From positions 161,820 through 225,819 of the forward strand of contig CANLEQ010000004.1 in NCBI GenBank assembly GCA_947489705.1: 64,000 nt of DNA. The letters are read 5' to 3'. The notes below the pieces were generated by a model. It was not told the origin of the DNA. It made no database searches and saw only the letters and a list, made by a program, of their open reading frames with translations. The stretch is from an uncultured Paracoccaceae bacterium (GTDB taxonomy: Bacteria; Pseudomonadota; Alphaproteobacteria; Rhodobacterales; Rhodobacteraceae). Shown here one piece after another: positions 38,183 through 47,924 of this stretch. Numbering within the stretch: position 1 is the stretch's first letter; each line of letters begins with the position of its first letter. Made by a program: the position numbers and the translations under genes.

Positions 38183-39994
38183 TCAACTCGCGGCGCGTTC
38201 CTCGAGACTCATCCACTCGGCCTCGGCCTCGGACAGGGTTTCGTGCCGGGCGACGAGCGCATCGCTTGCCTTCTGGAACTTCATGGGCTGCTGCGTGAAG
38301 AGATCGGGATCCGACAGCAGCGCTTCGAGTTTGGCGATCTCCTGCTCCAGCCGCTCGATGACGGAGGGCAGTTCCTCCAGCCGGTGCCGTTCGGTGAAGC
38401 TCAGACCGTCGGACTTCGCGGTGACGGCAGGCTTGGCCGACGGCGCCGTCTTGGAGCCCGACTTCGCCGGCGCGGCCACGGGCGTCTCGGTCCGTTGCGA
38501 GAGATAATCCGTCCAGCCCCCGGCATAGACCGTCACGCGCCCCTCCCCTTCGAATGCGACCGTCTGCGTCGCCACGCGGTCGAGGAAGTCGCGGTCGTGG
38601 CTGACCAGCAGGACGGTGCCGTCATACTCGCCGAGCAGATCCTGCAGGAGATCGAGCGTCTCGATGTCGAGATCGTTCGTGGGCTCGTCGAGCACGAGAA
38701 CGTTCGACGGCTTGGCCATGATCCGCGCCATCAGAAGGCGGGCCTTCTCTCCGCCCGACAGCGACTTGACCGGCGCACGGGCCTGCGCTTCGGAAAAGAG
38801 GAAATCCTTGAGATAGCCCACCACGTGCCGCGGCTGTCCGCGAACCATGATCTGGTCGGCATTTCCCGAAACGCGCATGTCGGGCGTGCCGGTGAGGCTG
38901 TCCCAGAGGGTCATTTCGGGATCGAGCTGGGCGCGAGCCTGGTCGAAGACAGCGATTTCGAGATTGGTGCCGTGGGTGACGGAGCCGGTATCCGGCGCGA
39001 TCTCGCCCGTGAGCATTTTCAGCAGGGTCGTCTTGCCGACCCCGTTGGGCCCCACGAAGGCGATCCGGTCGCCGCGCTGGATGCGGATGTCGAAGGGCCG
39101 CAGGATCGTCCGGTCGCCATAGGCCTTGGAGATGCCCTTGGCCTCGATCACGCGCTTGCCCGAGCTCGAGCCTTCGGAAAGCTCCATCGCCGCTGTGCCC
39201 TGACGGCGGATCATGTTCGAGCGTTCGGCCCGGAGGTCCTGAAGCGCGCGGACGCGGCCCTGATTGCGCTTGCGCCGCGCGCTGATCCCCTCGACCGCCC
39301 AGCGCGCCTCGGCCTTGATCTTGCGGTCGAGCTTGTGGCGCTGGATGTCCTCTTCCTCCCAGGTGGCGTCGCGCCATTCCTCGAAGGCCTCGAACCCCTT
39401 TTCCTGACGCCGCACCTGGCCGCGGTCGATCCAGAGCGTGGCCCGCGTCAGCGCGCGCAGGAACGCACGGTCATGCGAGATGATGACGTAGCCGGCGCGG
39501 GTCGCCTTGAGCTGTTCCTCCAGCCAGGCGATCGCGTGGATGTCGAGATGGTTGGTCGGCTCGTCCAGCAGCATGAGTTCGGGGCCTTCGGCCAGCAGCT
39601 TGGCAAGCGCGGCGCGCCGCCGCTCGCCCCCCGAGGCGGTCGCCGGATCGCCGGCGGGATCGAACTTCAACCCTTCCGCCACCATCTCGACCTTGTAGCT
39701 TTCGCCGAGATCGAGGCCCGATGCCGCGAAATCGCCCAAGGTCGCGAAGCCCTCCATCCTGGGCTCCTGCTCCATGTAGCCGACGGTGGTGCCCGGCGAG
39801 ACGATCACGTCGCCGCGGTCGGGCTCCACGAGGTTCGCCATCACCTTCATCAAGGTGGACTTGCCCGATCCGTTGCGCCCGACGAGCGCCACGCGGTCGG
39901 CATTGTGCACGACGAGGTCGAGCCCGTCGAACACCGGATCGCCCCCGAAGGTCAGCGAGATTTCGTTCAGTTGGAGAAGGGGTGTACGCGCCAT
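38183..39994 (-). CDS. ABC-F family ATPase, Uup type
   Basis: 603-aa soluble protein with two ABC cassettes and no membrane segments. Walker A motifs are GRNGSGKST (first) and GPNGVGKTT (second). The ABC signatures are TASGGERRRAALA and SLSGGEKARLLMA; the Walker B motifs are LMLLDEPTNHLD and VLVLDEPTNDLD. A charged linker sits between the cassettes and a C-terminal helical region (ERLEQEIAKLEALL) forms the Uup-like coiled coil. ABC-F proteins act on the ribosome or on DNA structures; Uup affects transposon excision and ribosome function in E. coli. The 51-bp gap to the upstream olsB-like gene suggests one transcript. Confidence 0.9.
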   Translation of the reverse strand: MARTPLLQLNEISLTFGGDPVFDGLDLVVHNADRVALVGRNGSGKSTLMKVMANLVEPDRGDVIVSPGTTVGYMEQEPRMEGFATLGDFAASGLDLGESYKVEMVAEGLKFDPAGDPATASGGERRRAALAKLLAEGPELMLLDEPTNHLDIHAIAWLEEQLKATRAGYVIISHDRAFLRALTRATLWIDRGQVRRQEKGFEAFEEWRDATWEEEDIQRHKLDRKIKAEARWAVEGISARRKRNQGRVRALQDLRAERSNMIRRQGTAAMELSEGSSSGKRVIEAKGISKAYGDRTILRPFDIRIQRGDRIAFVGPNGVGKTTLLKMLTGEIAPDTGSVTHGTNLEIAVFDQARAQLDPEMTLWDSLTGTPDMRVSGNADQIMVRGQPRHVVGYLKDFLFSEAQARAPVKSLSGGEKARLLMARIMAKPSNVLVLDEPTNDLDIETLDLLQDLLGEYDGTVLLVSHDRDFLDRVATQTVAFEGEGRVTVYAGGWTDYLSQRTETPVAAPAKSGSKTAPSAKPAVTAKSDGLSFTERHRLEELPSVIERLEQEIAKLEALLSDPDLFTQQPMKFQKASDALVARHETLSEAEAEWMSLEERAAS

Positions 39995-40045
39995 GCCCGG
40001 CAGGTAGGGACAGCGCGTTGGGCTGTCAACGTACCATTCGCGTGG

Positions 40046-40768
40046 CTAATCGGCCATCGCCCGCAACAGGCGCCTGCGCACCGGCGGGATCGCGGCGATC
40101 TCGACCCCGGTAAAGACGTGGATCGCCCCCATCTCGCGGTCGATGACCGCGTGATCGCTGGTCCGTCCCCCCATGCCGAGATAACTGCGCAAGAGCGCGG
40201 GCATGGTGGCGAGCGCCCGCTGCGGATCGTCGACCGGCCCCATCGGGAACGGCACCACGTCGCGGGCCTTGATCCGCGGACGCCATCCTCGCGGCGCGAG
40301 ATGACGCGCGTTGAGCGCCGCGAACGTATCCGCAAGGCCTTGGGCGTCGACGGTCGGGAAGCTGGTGCATCCGAAAAGGAACTCGATCCCGTCCGCATCG
40401 ACCCGGCGCGTGATCGCCCCCCATGCCAGCCGCAGGATGTCCGGATCGCCCGCCCGCGACGCCATGCAGAACCGCCCGAGCTCCATCATCGGCCCCGCGC
40501 GCTCGGAAAGCGTGGCGAGATCGTAGGATTGCGCCGTATAGCTCCGGCTCAGATCGTCGCCCCGGCGGAACCGCTTCAGGCGAAACGTGCCCGCGAGGCT
40601 TCCGTCGCGCCGATCCTCGATGAGGACATGGCCGCATGTGGTGTCATAGGTGTCTGGCCCGGTGCGATCGGCGGCGAAGTACCGCGCTCTCAGCGCGAGC
40701 GACGTGGCAATGTCGGCCTGCCCATCGGCCAGCCGCGCGCGATACCGCCCCTTCTCCAGAATGATCAC
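40046..40768 (-). CDS. GNAT acyltransferase, OlsB-like (ornithine lipid synthesis)
   Basis: 240-aa member of the hemolysin-like GNAT group that includes OlsB, which moves a 3-hydroxyacyl chain from acyl carrier protein to ornithine, the first step of phosphorus-free ornithine lipids. Recognisable parts are LRARYF near the N terminus, ELGRFCMASRAGDPDILRLAW, and FLFGCTSFPTVD. I chose the GTG at 40768 (VIILEKGRYRARLA), which has AAGGGGG ten bases upstream, over an ATG 16 codons earlier with poor context. olsA is not adjacent, as is common. It is divergent from msrB. Confidence 0.78.
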   Translation of the reverse strand: MIILEKGRYRARLADGQADIATSLALRARYFAADRTGPDTYDTTCGHVLIEDRRDGSLAGTFRLKRFRRGDDLSRSYTAQSYDLATLSERAGPMMELGRFCMASRAGDPDILRLAWGAITRRVDADGIEFLFGCTSFPTVDAQGLADTFAALNARHLAPRGWRPRIKARDVVPFPMGPVDDPQRALATMPALLRSYLGMGGRTSDHAVIDREMGAIHVFTGVEIAAIPPVRRRLLRAMAD

Positions 40769-40884
40769 GCTCGCAGACCCCCTTGCGCGCGGTGCGCCCT
40801 TGGATCGCCACCACATATGGCTATCTAACGCGCAAGCGACGACCAGCCAGATGCCCGCCCCCGGGCGGCACGGAAAGGAAGAAT

Positions 40885-41277
40885 ATGGACAAGATCACCA
40901 AATCCGACGACGAATGGCGCGCCGAGCTCAGCGAGGAGGCCTACAAGGTCGCGCGCAAGCACGGCACCGAACGCGCGGGCACGCACGAGGATTTTCCGAA
41001 GGGCCCCGGCACCTATAACTGCGCCGGCTGCGGTCTTCCCGTGTTCGATCAGGAGCACAAATTCGACAGCGGAACAGGCTGGCCGTCCTTCTACAGACCG
41101 GCCGAGGACAGCCATGTCGAGACCAGCGAGGACCGCAAGCTCTTCATGAAGCGGACGGAAGTTCATTGCGCGCGGTGCGAATCGCATCTCGGTCACGTCT
41201 TTCCCGACGGGCCGCAGCCGACCGGATTGCGCTACTGCATCAACGGCGTCGTGCTGAATTTCGAGGAAAAGGCCTAG
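40885..41277 (+). CDS. msrB: Peptide-methionine (R)-S-oxide reductase
   Basis: 130-aa repair enzyme that reduces the R epimer of methionine sulfoxide. Zinc is held by two CxxC pairs: CAGC in TYNCAGCGLPVF and CARC in EVHCARCESHLGHVF. The catalytic Cys is in GLRYCINGVVLNF, and the GWPSF motif is present. The ATG at 40885 has an AAAGGAAGAA ribosome site; no signal peptide, so it is cytosolic. Its stop overlaps the convergent bamE stop by 4 bp. Confidence 0.95.
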   Translation: MDKITKSDDEWRAELSEEAYKVARKHGTERAGTHEDFPKGPGTYNCAGCGLPVFDQEHKFDSGTGWPSFYRPAEDSHVETSEDRKLFMKRTEVHCARCESHLGHVFPDGPQPTGLRYCINGVVLNFEEKA

Positions 41278-41720
41278 TCGAGCAGCTCGCTGGCGTTCAG
41301 GTTGCCGACATTGCCGAAGAATTGCCGGAAAAAGCCGATACCCTGCACGTTGTCGTCCGTCACGCGACGCGACAACGTGACGATCCGGCCGTCCTCGAGG
41401 CCGAAGCTCTCGATATTGCTGATGGTGCCCGCTTCGTTGAACGAGATCGCGACAACCTCGCGATCGATCTCCTCCGGCGCCCCGAGCCCGTAGCGGCGGA
41501 AGCGGCTCTGGACATAGTACCAGCCGCGATCGTCCAGAACGCCCATCGAAGTGGGCTGACCGATCGTTTCCGTGACATCGTCCCGATCCGAGATGCCCAC
41601 TTCGAGCAGCGAGAGATCCTGCGGCGGCGGGACATATCCGTGGTTGCGGTAGACGGCGCTGCACGATGCGAGGCCGGCCACAGCAAGGAACGCGAGGACG
41701 CGTCGCAAGGGTGCTGCCAT
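41274..41720 (-). CDS. bamE: Outer membrane protein assembly factor BamE (SmpA/OmlA lipoprotein)
   Basis: 148-aa lipoprotein with a signal peptide and lipobox LASC (Cys20), placed on the inner face of the outer membrane as part of the BAM complex. The SmpA/OmlA domain includes LLEVGISDRDDVTETIGQPT and GWYYVQSRFRRYGLGAPEE, then VAISFNEAGTISNIE. An AGGA site precedes the ATG. It is divergent from the yceD-like gene by 92 bp, the usual bamE-yceD arrangement in Rhodobacterales. Confidence 0.9.
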   Translation of the reverse strand: MAAPLRRVLAFLAVAGLASCSAVYRNHGYVPPPQDLSLLEVGISDRDDVTETIGQPTSMGVLDDRGWYYVQSRFRRYGLGAPEEIDREVVAISFNEAGTISNIESFGLEDGRIVTLSRRVTDDNVQGIGFFRQFFGNVGNLNASELLD

Positions 41721-41812
41721 GATTTCTGGGTCCTGCCTCTTGTCTCGCCGGCTCGACGCGGCTTACCTCCTGCTACAGCAAAGCGTGGGCTTACATCAAG
41801 AATGGAGACATC

Positions 41813-42364
41813 ATGTCCGATACTGACCGTAGATCCACACCGACGCGGGTCCGCCTGACGGCGATGAGCCGCAATGTTCCCTACGAATTCGACCTCTCCC
41901 CCGATGCAGCGACGCGTGCGGGCCTCGCCGCCGAACTGAGCCTGAGCGAGTTGCGCAAGCTGCGGCTGAGCGGTCGGCTCGTACCCGAGGGACGCGCCGA
42001 CTGGAAACTCGAAGCCATGCTCGGCGCCACGCTGGTCCAACCCTGCGGCATCACGCTCGAGCCCGTGACGACGCGGATCGACGAGCCGGTCCTGCGCCGC
42101 TACATTCAGGGGCTCGACAGGTCGGACCTGCCATCGGAGCAGGAAATGCCCGAGGACGACACCGTGGAGCCCCTACCCGACGCGCTCGACCTCGAAGCGG
42201 TGATGATCGAAGCGCTGACACTTGCGGTGCCGGCCTTTCCGCGGGCGCCGGGCGCGGAGCTGGGAGAAGTGGCCGCAACCGAACCGGGCGCCAAACCGAT
42301 CACCGACGACGACGTGAAGCCCTTCGCCGGTCTGCGCGATGCGCTCAAGGGATCGACGCACTGA
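41813..42364 (+). CDS. YceD-family (DUF177) protein
   Basis: 183-aa acidic protein of the DUF177 family, which is linked to 23S rRNA maturation and in most bacteria lies next to rpmF (ribosomal protein L32). The family core is ELSLSELRKLRLSGRLVPEG followed by TLVQPCGITLEPVTTRID with its conserved CG. A GGAG site lies before the ATG. Unusually, no rpmF follows; the next gene is an SDR on the other strand, so the conserved yceD-rpmF-plsX-fabH block is broken here. Confidence 0.88.
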   Translation: MSDTDRRSTPTRVRLTAMSRNVPYEFDLSPDAATRAGLAAELSLSELRKLRLSGRLVPEGRADWKLEAMLGATLVQPCGITLEPVTTRIDEPVLRRYIQGLDRSDLPSEQEMPEDDTVEPLPDALDLEAVMIEALTLAVPAFPRAPGAELGEVAATEPGAKPITDDDVKPFAGLRDALKGSTH

Positions 42365-42415
42365 CACGCGACCGAAGTTTGCATCGTCGAGAGAACGACC
42401 GGTGCAGGCGGGCCG

Positions 42416-43189
42416 TCAACCTTTGTCGCCGAACCGACCGGCCTTGGTCAGGAACGCCACGTCGCGTGGCAATTCGAGAAGTTCCTGCCCGCCATCGAGG
42501 ACCACGATCTGGTCGTTCGCCCCTTTTTCGCACCAGAGATAGTGCAATGTGCGCACGATGTCCTCGGGAAAGACGCGCCGCTCCAGGGGGTTGATCCGGG
42601 CCGACCGTTCGAAGTTGGCGGCGTTCTGCGCCCCCGAGATGAGCGTGATGCTCGGCGCGATGCCGCATACCCTCGGCCGCCCATCGAGCCGCATCGCAAG
42701 CATCCGCGTGGCGGCCAGAAGCGCCGCCTTGCTGATCGTGTAGCTGAAGAAATCCGGATTGAGCGCGAAGACCTTGTTGTCGAGCATGTTGACGATTAGG
42801 CGGTCTCCTTCCTCCGGCTGCGCGGCCATCCGTTCGGCGAGACGGAGCGGGGCCTTCAGGTTCACCGCCAGGTGATCGTCCATCCGCACCTCATCGAGCC
42901 CGAAGAGGTCATCGTTGGCAAAACTCGACGCGTTGTTGAGCAGAAGGTCCACCGGCCCGAATGTATCGACCGCGGCATCGAACATCTCCATAATGTCCGC
43001 CTGGCGTGCCAAGTCGCCCTGGACGACGGCCATTCGGTGACCCTGGTCGGCCGTCTCTTCCGCCAGCGCGCGCGCCTCCGTTTCGGAGCGGTTGTAGTGC
43101 ACCGTCACGGCCCATCCGGCCCGGGCGAAATCGCGGGCCACCGCCGCTCCGATGCGACGCGCTCCTCCGGTGACGAGCAGATGCGGCAC
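42416..43189 (-). CDS. Short-chain dehydrogenase with pteridine-reductase features
   Basis: 257-aa Rossmann oxidoreductase. The cofactor motif is TGGARRIG, the TGxxxRxG variant of pteridine reductases (PTR1 and FolM) rather than the common TGxxxGxG. LLLNNAS follows, then Tyr-x3-Lys in YTISK. An Asp (in MLDNK), not the usual Ser, lies 13 residues before the Tyr, as in the Asp-Tyr-Lys arrangement of PTR1. A role in reducing dihydropterin or dihydrofolate is therefore inferred. The GTG start has a strong AAGGAGG site 4 bases upstream, which begins 3 bases past the T-tract of the tRNA terminator. No fol genes are nearby. Confidence 0.8.
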   Translation of the reverse strand: MPHLLVTGGARRIGAAVARDFARAGWAVTVHYNRSETEARALAEETADQGHRMAVVQGDLARQADIMEMFDAAVDTFGPVDLLLNNASSFANDDLFGLDEVRMDDHLAVNLKAPLRLAERMAAQPEEGDRLIVNMLDNKVFALNPDFFSYTISKAALLAATRMLAMRLDGRPRVCGIAPSITLISGAQNAANFERSARINPLERRVFPEDIVRTLHYLWCEKGANDQIVVLDGGQELLELPRDVAFLTKAGRFGDKG

Positions 43190-43203
43190 TTCGCCTCCTT
43201 ACG

Positions 43204-43230
43204 AAAACGGGCACCGCCAAGGGTGCCCGT
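43204..43230 (-). terminator. Intrinsic terminator of tRNA-Val
   Basis: ACGGGCACC (43207-43215) and GGTGCCCGT (43222-43230) form a perfect 9-bp stem with a 6-base loop. On the minus strand it is followed by a TTTT tract (43204-43207). It lies about 26 bp past the tRNA 3' end and just before the ribosome site of the SDR gene. Confidence 0.8.
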
Positions 43231-43255
43231 CCGCGCCGCGCGAGGCGGCCAATAA

Positions 43256-43330
43256 TGGTGGGTGATAAGAGATTTGAACTCCTGACATCTTCGATGTGAA
43301 CGAAGCGCTCTACCACTGAGCTAATCACCC
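43256..43330 (-). tRNA. tRNA-Val (anticodon CAC)
   Basis: A complete 75-nt cloverleaf. The acceptor stem GGGTGAT pairs perfectly with ATCACCC. The D arm is GCTC/GAGC, the anticodon stem CTTCG/CGAAG with loop TTCACAT, so positions 34-36 are CAC and it reads GUG. The T arm is AGGAG/CTCTT with loop TTCAAAT. CCA is encoded in the DNA. It stands alone between lon and the SDR. Confidence 0.95.
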
Positions 43331-43342
43331 GCTGGACGGCTG

Positions 43343-43369
43343 TTTAGACGTCCTTGTCGAGCTTCGCAA
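43343..43369 (-). promoter_or_regulatory. Candidate tRNA-Val promoter
   Basis: TTGCGA (43364-43369) and TCTAAA (43343-43348) on the minus strand, spacer 15, end about 12 bp before the tRNA 5' end. The position is right for a tRNA promoter, but the spacer is short and the hexamers are weak. Confidence 0.3.
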
Positions 43370-43522
43370 GACCCTCGCTTGCCTTGCCGAAGCTGCGAGA
43401 TGCGCTCGATGTTTGGCATCGGTTGCCGTCATCGGGGCAGCGGTTGCCCGCCTGCCGGACCCTCCTCAGGACGTCGCATGGTCCAGCTTTTTCCTCGAAA
43501 CTTCCCGACGTCTGGCAGAAAA

Positions 43523-43548
43523 CGGCGCGCCTCTTTCGAAGCGCGCCG
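43523..43548. terminator. Bidirectional terminator after lon
   Basis: CGGCGCGC and GCGCGCCG form a perfect 8-bp stem with a 10-base loop. On the minus strand it is followed by TTTT and on the plus strand by TTTTT, so it can stop leftward transcription from lon, whose stop codon lies 26 bp upstream. Confidence 0.75.
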
Positions 43549-43573
43549 CCTTTTTACCTCGATGTACCGCGTA

Positions 43574-45976
43574 TCAGTGCGTCACGGGTGCCGCCGGATC
43601 CATCTGCGCCGACATCCGCGCCTTTGCATCGGCGGCCTCCTGATCGGCCTCGTCCCAATCGATGGGCTGAGGCTCCCGGGTCAACGCGCGTTTGAGCACT
43701 TCCGAGACGTGTTTGACCGGGATGATCTCCAGCCCCTGCTTCACGTTGTCGGGAATATCCGCCAGATCCTTCTCGTTTTCCTGCGGGATCAGCACGGTCT
43801 TGATGCCGCCCCGCAATGCCGCGAGCAGTTTCTCCTTCAATCCGCCGATCGGCATCGCATTGCCGCGCAAGCTGACCTCGCCCGTCATCGCGATGTCCTT
43901 GCGAACGGGGATCTGGGTCAGCACCGAGACGATCGACGTGACCATCGCCAGCCCCGCAGAGGGACCATCCTTGGGCGTCGCGCCGTCGGGTACGTGGACG
44001 TGTATATCCATCGTATCGAACTTGGGCGGCTGGACGCCGATCCGGGGCGCGATCGACCTGACATAGCTCGCGGCCGCATCGATCGATTCCTTCATCACGT
44101 CGCCGAGCTTGCCGGTGGTCTTCATCCGGCCCTTGCCGGGTAGGCGAAGCGCCTCGATCGAGAGAAGCTCGCCCCCGACGCTGGTATAGGCCAGTCCCGT
44201 GACGACACCGATCTGGTCCTCTTCCTCGGCAAGGCCGTAGCGATGCTTGGGAACGCCCAGATAGTCGTCCAGATTGTCGGCGGTGACGACGACCTTCTCG
44301 ACTTCCTTCTTGACGATCTGCGTGGTCGCCTTGCGGGCCAGCTTGGCCAGTTCGCGCTCGAGGTTCCGGACGCCGGCCTCGCGGGTATAGGTACGGATGA
44401 TCGCGGTCAGCGCCTCGTCGGTTACCTCGAACTCGCCCTTCTTCAGGCCGTGATTCTTGACCTGCTTCGACAGCAGATGACGGCGCGCGATCTCGGCCTT
44501 CTCGTCCTCGGTATAGCCCGCGAGCGGGATGATCTCCATCCGGTCCAAAAGCGGGCCCGGCATGTTGTAGGAGTTCGCCGTGGTCAGGAACATAACGTTC
44601 GACAGGTCGTACTCGACCTCGAGGTAGTGGTCGGAAAACGTCGCGTTCTGCTCCGGATCGAGCACCTCAAGCATCGCCGAAGCCGGATCACCACGGAAAT
44701 CCTGGCCCATCTTGTCGATCTCGTCGAGCAGGATCAGCGGGTTTGTAGTCTTGGCCTTCTTCAGCGCCTGGATGATCTTGCCCGGCATGGAGCCGATATA
44801 GGTCCGGCGATGGCCTCGGATCTCGCTCTCGTCACGCACGCCGCCGAGAGAAATACGAATGAACTCCCGGCCCGTCGCACGTGCGACCGACTTGCCGAGC
44901 GACGTCTTGCCGACACCCGGGGGACCGACGAGGCACATGATCGGCCCCTTCAGCTTTTTCGAACGCTGTTGGACGGCGAGATACTCGACGATCCGCTCCT
45001 TCACCTTCTCGAGCGAATAATGATCGTCGTCGAGAACCTTTTGGGCGCGCGTCAGATCCTTCTTCACGCGGGACTTCGTGCCCCACGGGATCGACAGCAT
45101 CCAGTCGAGATAGTTGCGCACGACCGTCGCCTCGGCCGACATCGGCGACATGTTCTTGAGCTTCTTGAACTCGGCCTCGGCCTTTTCGCGGGCCTCGTTC
45201 GAGAGCTTCGTCTCGGCGATCCGCTGTTCCAGCTCGGCCAGCTCGCCGGCACCCTCTTCGCCGTCCCCGAGCTCCTTCTGGATCGCCTTCATCTGCTCGT
45301 TCAGATAATACTCGCGCTGCGTGCGCTCCATCTGGCTCTTGACGCGACCCTTGATCTTCTTTTCGACCTGCAGGACGGACATCTCGCCCTGCATCATGCC
45401 GTAGACCTTTTCGAGACGTTCGCCGATATCGAGGGTTTCCAGAACGCCCTGCTTCTGGGCGACGTCGACCCCGAGATGGCCTGCGACGAGATCGGCAAGC
45501 TTGGCGGGTTCCGTGGCTTCGCCGACGGCGGAGAGGGCCTCTTCGGGGATGTTCTTCTTGACCTTGGAATAGCGCTCGAATTCCTCGGAAACGGACCGCA
45601 GGAGTGCCGTCACGATTTCCGGATCGCCGGGTGTCTCGGACAGATCCGCGACACGCGCCTGGAAGAACCGGTCGTTCGAGACGTATTCGGTGATCTTGAC
45701 CCGCGAACGCCCTTCGACAAGCACCTTGACCGTGCCGTCCGGCAACTTTAGCAATTGCAGCACATTCGCGAGAACACCGATCCGATAGATGCCGTTCTCG
45801 TCGGGATCGTCGAGGCCGGGATCGATCTGGCTGGCGAGCAGGATCTGCTTGTCGTCCGCCATGACTTCCTCGAGCGCGCGGACGGATTTTTCCCTGCCGA
45901 CAAAAAGGGGCACGATCATGTGCGGAAAGACCACGATATCGCGCAGCGGCAGGACGGGATAGGAATGCTCGGTCAT
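43574..45976 (-). CDS. lon: ATP-dependent Lon protease
   Basis: 800-aa cytosolic AAA+ serine protease that degrades damaged and short-lived regulatory proteins. Domains in order: N-terminal substrate domain ([20 protein letters not shown]), coiled-coil middle, AAA+ module with Walker [14 protein letters not shown] at about 355-367, and the C-terminal protease with catalytic Ser in [11 protein letters not shown] and Lys in the following [13 protein letters not shown] segment. A GAAGGAT ribosome site precedes the ATG. A heat-shock-like promoter lies about 70 bp upstream and a strong hairpin ends the gene, so it is monocistronic. Confidence 0.97.
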   Translation of the reverse strand: MTEHSYPVLPLRDIVVFPHMIVPLFVGREKSVRALEEVMADDKQILLASQIDPGLDDPDENGIYRIGVLANVLQLLKLPDGTVKVLVEGRSRVKITEYVSNDRFFQARVADLSETPGDPEIVTALLRSVSEEFERYSKVKKNIPEEALSAVGEATEPAKLADLVAGHLGVDVAQKQGVLETLDIGERLEKVYGMMQGEMSVLQVEKKIKGRVKSQMERTQREYYLNEQMKAIQKELGDGEEGAGELAELEQRIAETKLSNEAREKAEAEFKKLKNMSPMSAEATVVRNYLDWMLSIPWGTKSRVKKDLTRAQKVLDDDHYSLEKVKERIVEYLAVQQRSKKLKGPIMCLVGPPGVGKTSLGKSVARATGREFIRISLGGVRDESEIRGHRRTYIGSMPGKIIQALKKAKTTNPLILLDEIDKMGQDFRGDPASAMLEVLDPEQNATFSDHYLEVEYDLSNVMFLTTANSYNMPGPLLDRMEIIPLAGYTEDEKAEIARRHLLSKQVKNHGLKKGEFEVTDEALTAIIRTYTREAGVRNLERELAKLARKATTQIVKKEVEKVVVTADNLDDYLGVPKHRYGLAEEEDQIGVVTGLAYTSVGGELLSIEALRLPGKGRMKTTGKLGDVMKESIDAAASYVRSIAPRIGVQPPKFDTMDIHVHVPDGATPKDGPSAGLAMVTSIVSVLTQIPVRKDIAMTGEVSLRGNAMPIGGLKEKLLAALRGGIKTVLIPQENEKDLADIPDNVKQGLEIIPVKHVSEVLKRALTREPQPIDWDEADQEAADAKARMSAQMDPAAPVTH

Positions 45977-46046
45977 CTTGTTATCCTTCTTGGCAAGGGT
46001 CGTTCATCCCGCATCGCGGCAACGTCTCGGCCCTCCGGTAGCACGA

Positions 46047-46075
46047 GATGTAAGAGGTGCCTTGCGCCGCTTCAA
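46047..46075 (-). promoter_or_regulatory. Candidate lon promoter, heat-shock-like
   Basis: TTGAAG (46070-46075) and TACATC (46047-46052) on the minus strand are separated by 17 bases, about 70 bp upstream of the lon start. The TTGAA -35 resembles the RpoH-type element, and lon is a heat-shock gene in most proteobacteria. The -10 match is moderate. Confidence 0.35.
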
Positions 46076-46541
46076 CCGCGCTGGCCGATCGGGCGATCTT
46101 ATTATGTTCCGGGCGGGAGCGGGCGTTGAAGCGGCAATGCCCTTCGCCGAATTCCACGACTTCGAAGGATGGCAATCGAAGCCTCTCATTCCCGGCAGGG
46201 CCATCGACTGCGAACCACTTCTCGTTATGCCGGTTCGCATGAACGCTCTTCGGTCACGCGGCGTCCACCGTACAGAAAAGCCTGCACGTGTTGTCCAGCA
46301 ATGCTTCGAGCGCCCTTCCGGCCGGCCGATCGCGCATATCGCGAGGGTCCCGAGCCCCACCTTTCTTCGCTGCCGCAGGGCGCGCATTATGGCGGCGATC
46401 GAGATCCCCGTGCGGCTGGGCCGGGCACCGTGATCTGGACATTGATCCGGGCGGCGGGGGCCGCCGCCGAACATCGTGCGCTGCATGACGATATTCCTCA
46501 TCCCGGCGGACCCCACCTCGTGATCAAGAGCGTTTGGGAGT

Positions 46542-46602
46542 CCTCCCGAAGCGCGGTCGGGTTTCGCCGGCTTTCCAGGCGATGCCCGACCGCGCTTCGA
46601 GG
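46542..46602. repeat. Long imperfect inverted repeat (hairpin) downstream of tgt
   Basis: GAAGCGCGGTCGGG (46548-46561) is matched perfectly by its complement at 46585-46598. Inside the loop a second stem TCGCC/GGCGA (46564-46568 and 46578-46582) forms after a 2x2 internal loop. Outside, CCTC and GAGG extend the stem with a 2-base bulge. No U-tract follows on either strand, so it is not a standard terminator. Confidence 0.7.
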
Positions 46603-46657
46603 CTTTGTGAGAGACCAGTTGGGACAATCTCCCGCCCGGCCGCTCGGTGCGTTCAAG

Positions 46658-47848
<1,191 letters not shown>

Positions 47849-47924
47849 TCACGTCGTCGTTGCGGGTCTTTCCGCCGTGCCCGCGCTGTGGCAAACCCCC
47901 CGCGAACTCGAAAAGGAGCCAACG

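Larger units (their letters stand above)
45977..46657. other. 681-bp stretch without a recognisable gene between lon and tgt
   Basis: Open frames exist on both strands but none has a good ribosome site plus a recognisable protein, and their translations are rich in Arg/Pro/Ser, as expected of random high-GC frames. The stretch holds the putative lon promoter near 46047-46075 and a long imperfect hairpin at 46542-46602. It may be decayed coding DNA, an unrecognised small RNA, or a long leader region. Confidence 0.6.

Noticed and set aside
46104..46433. Possible 109-residue protein in the lon-tgt gap (plus strand)
   Set aside because: No convincing ribosome site and no family similarity I recognise. 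The Arg/Pro-rich second half looks like random frame. I kept the region as unexplained instead.
46004..46627. 207-residue open frame on the minus strand in the lon-tgt gap
   Set aside because: Composition is that of a random high-GC frame, it crosses the lon promoter and the long hairpin, and no start context is seen.
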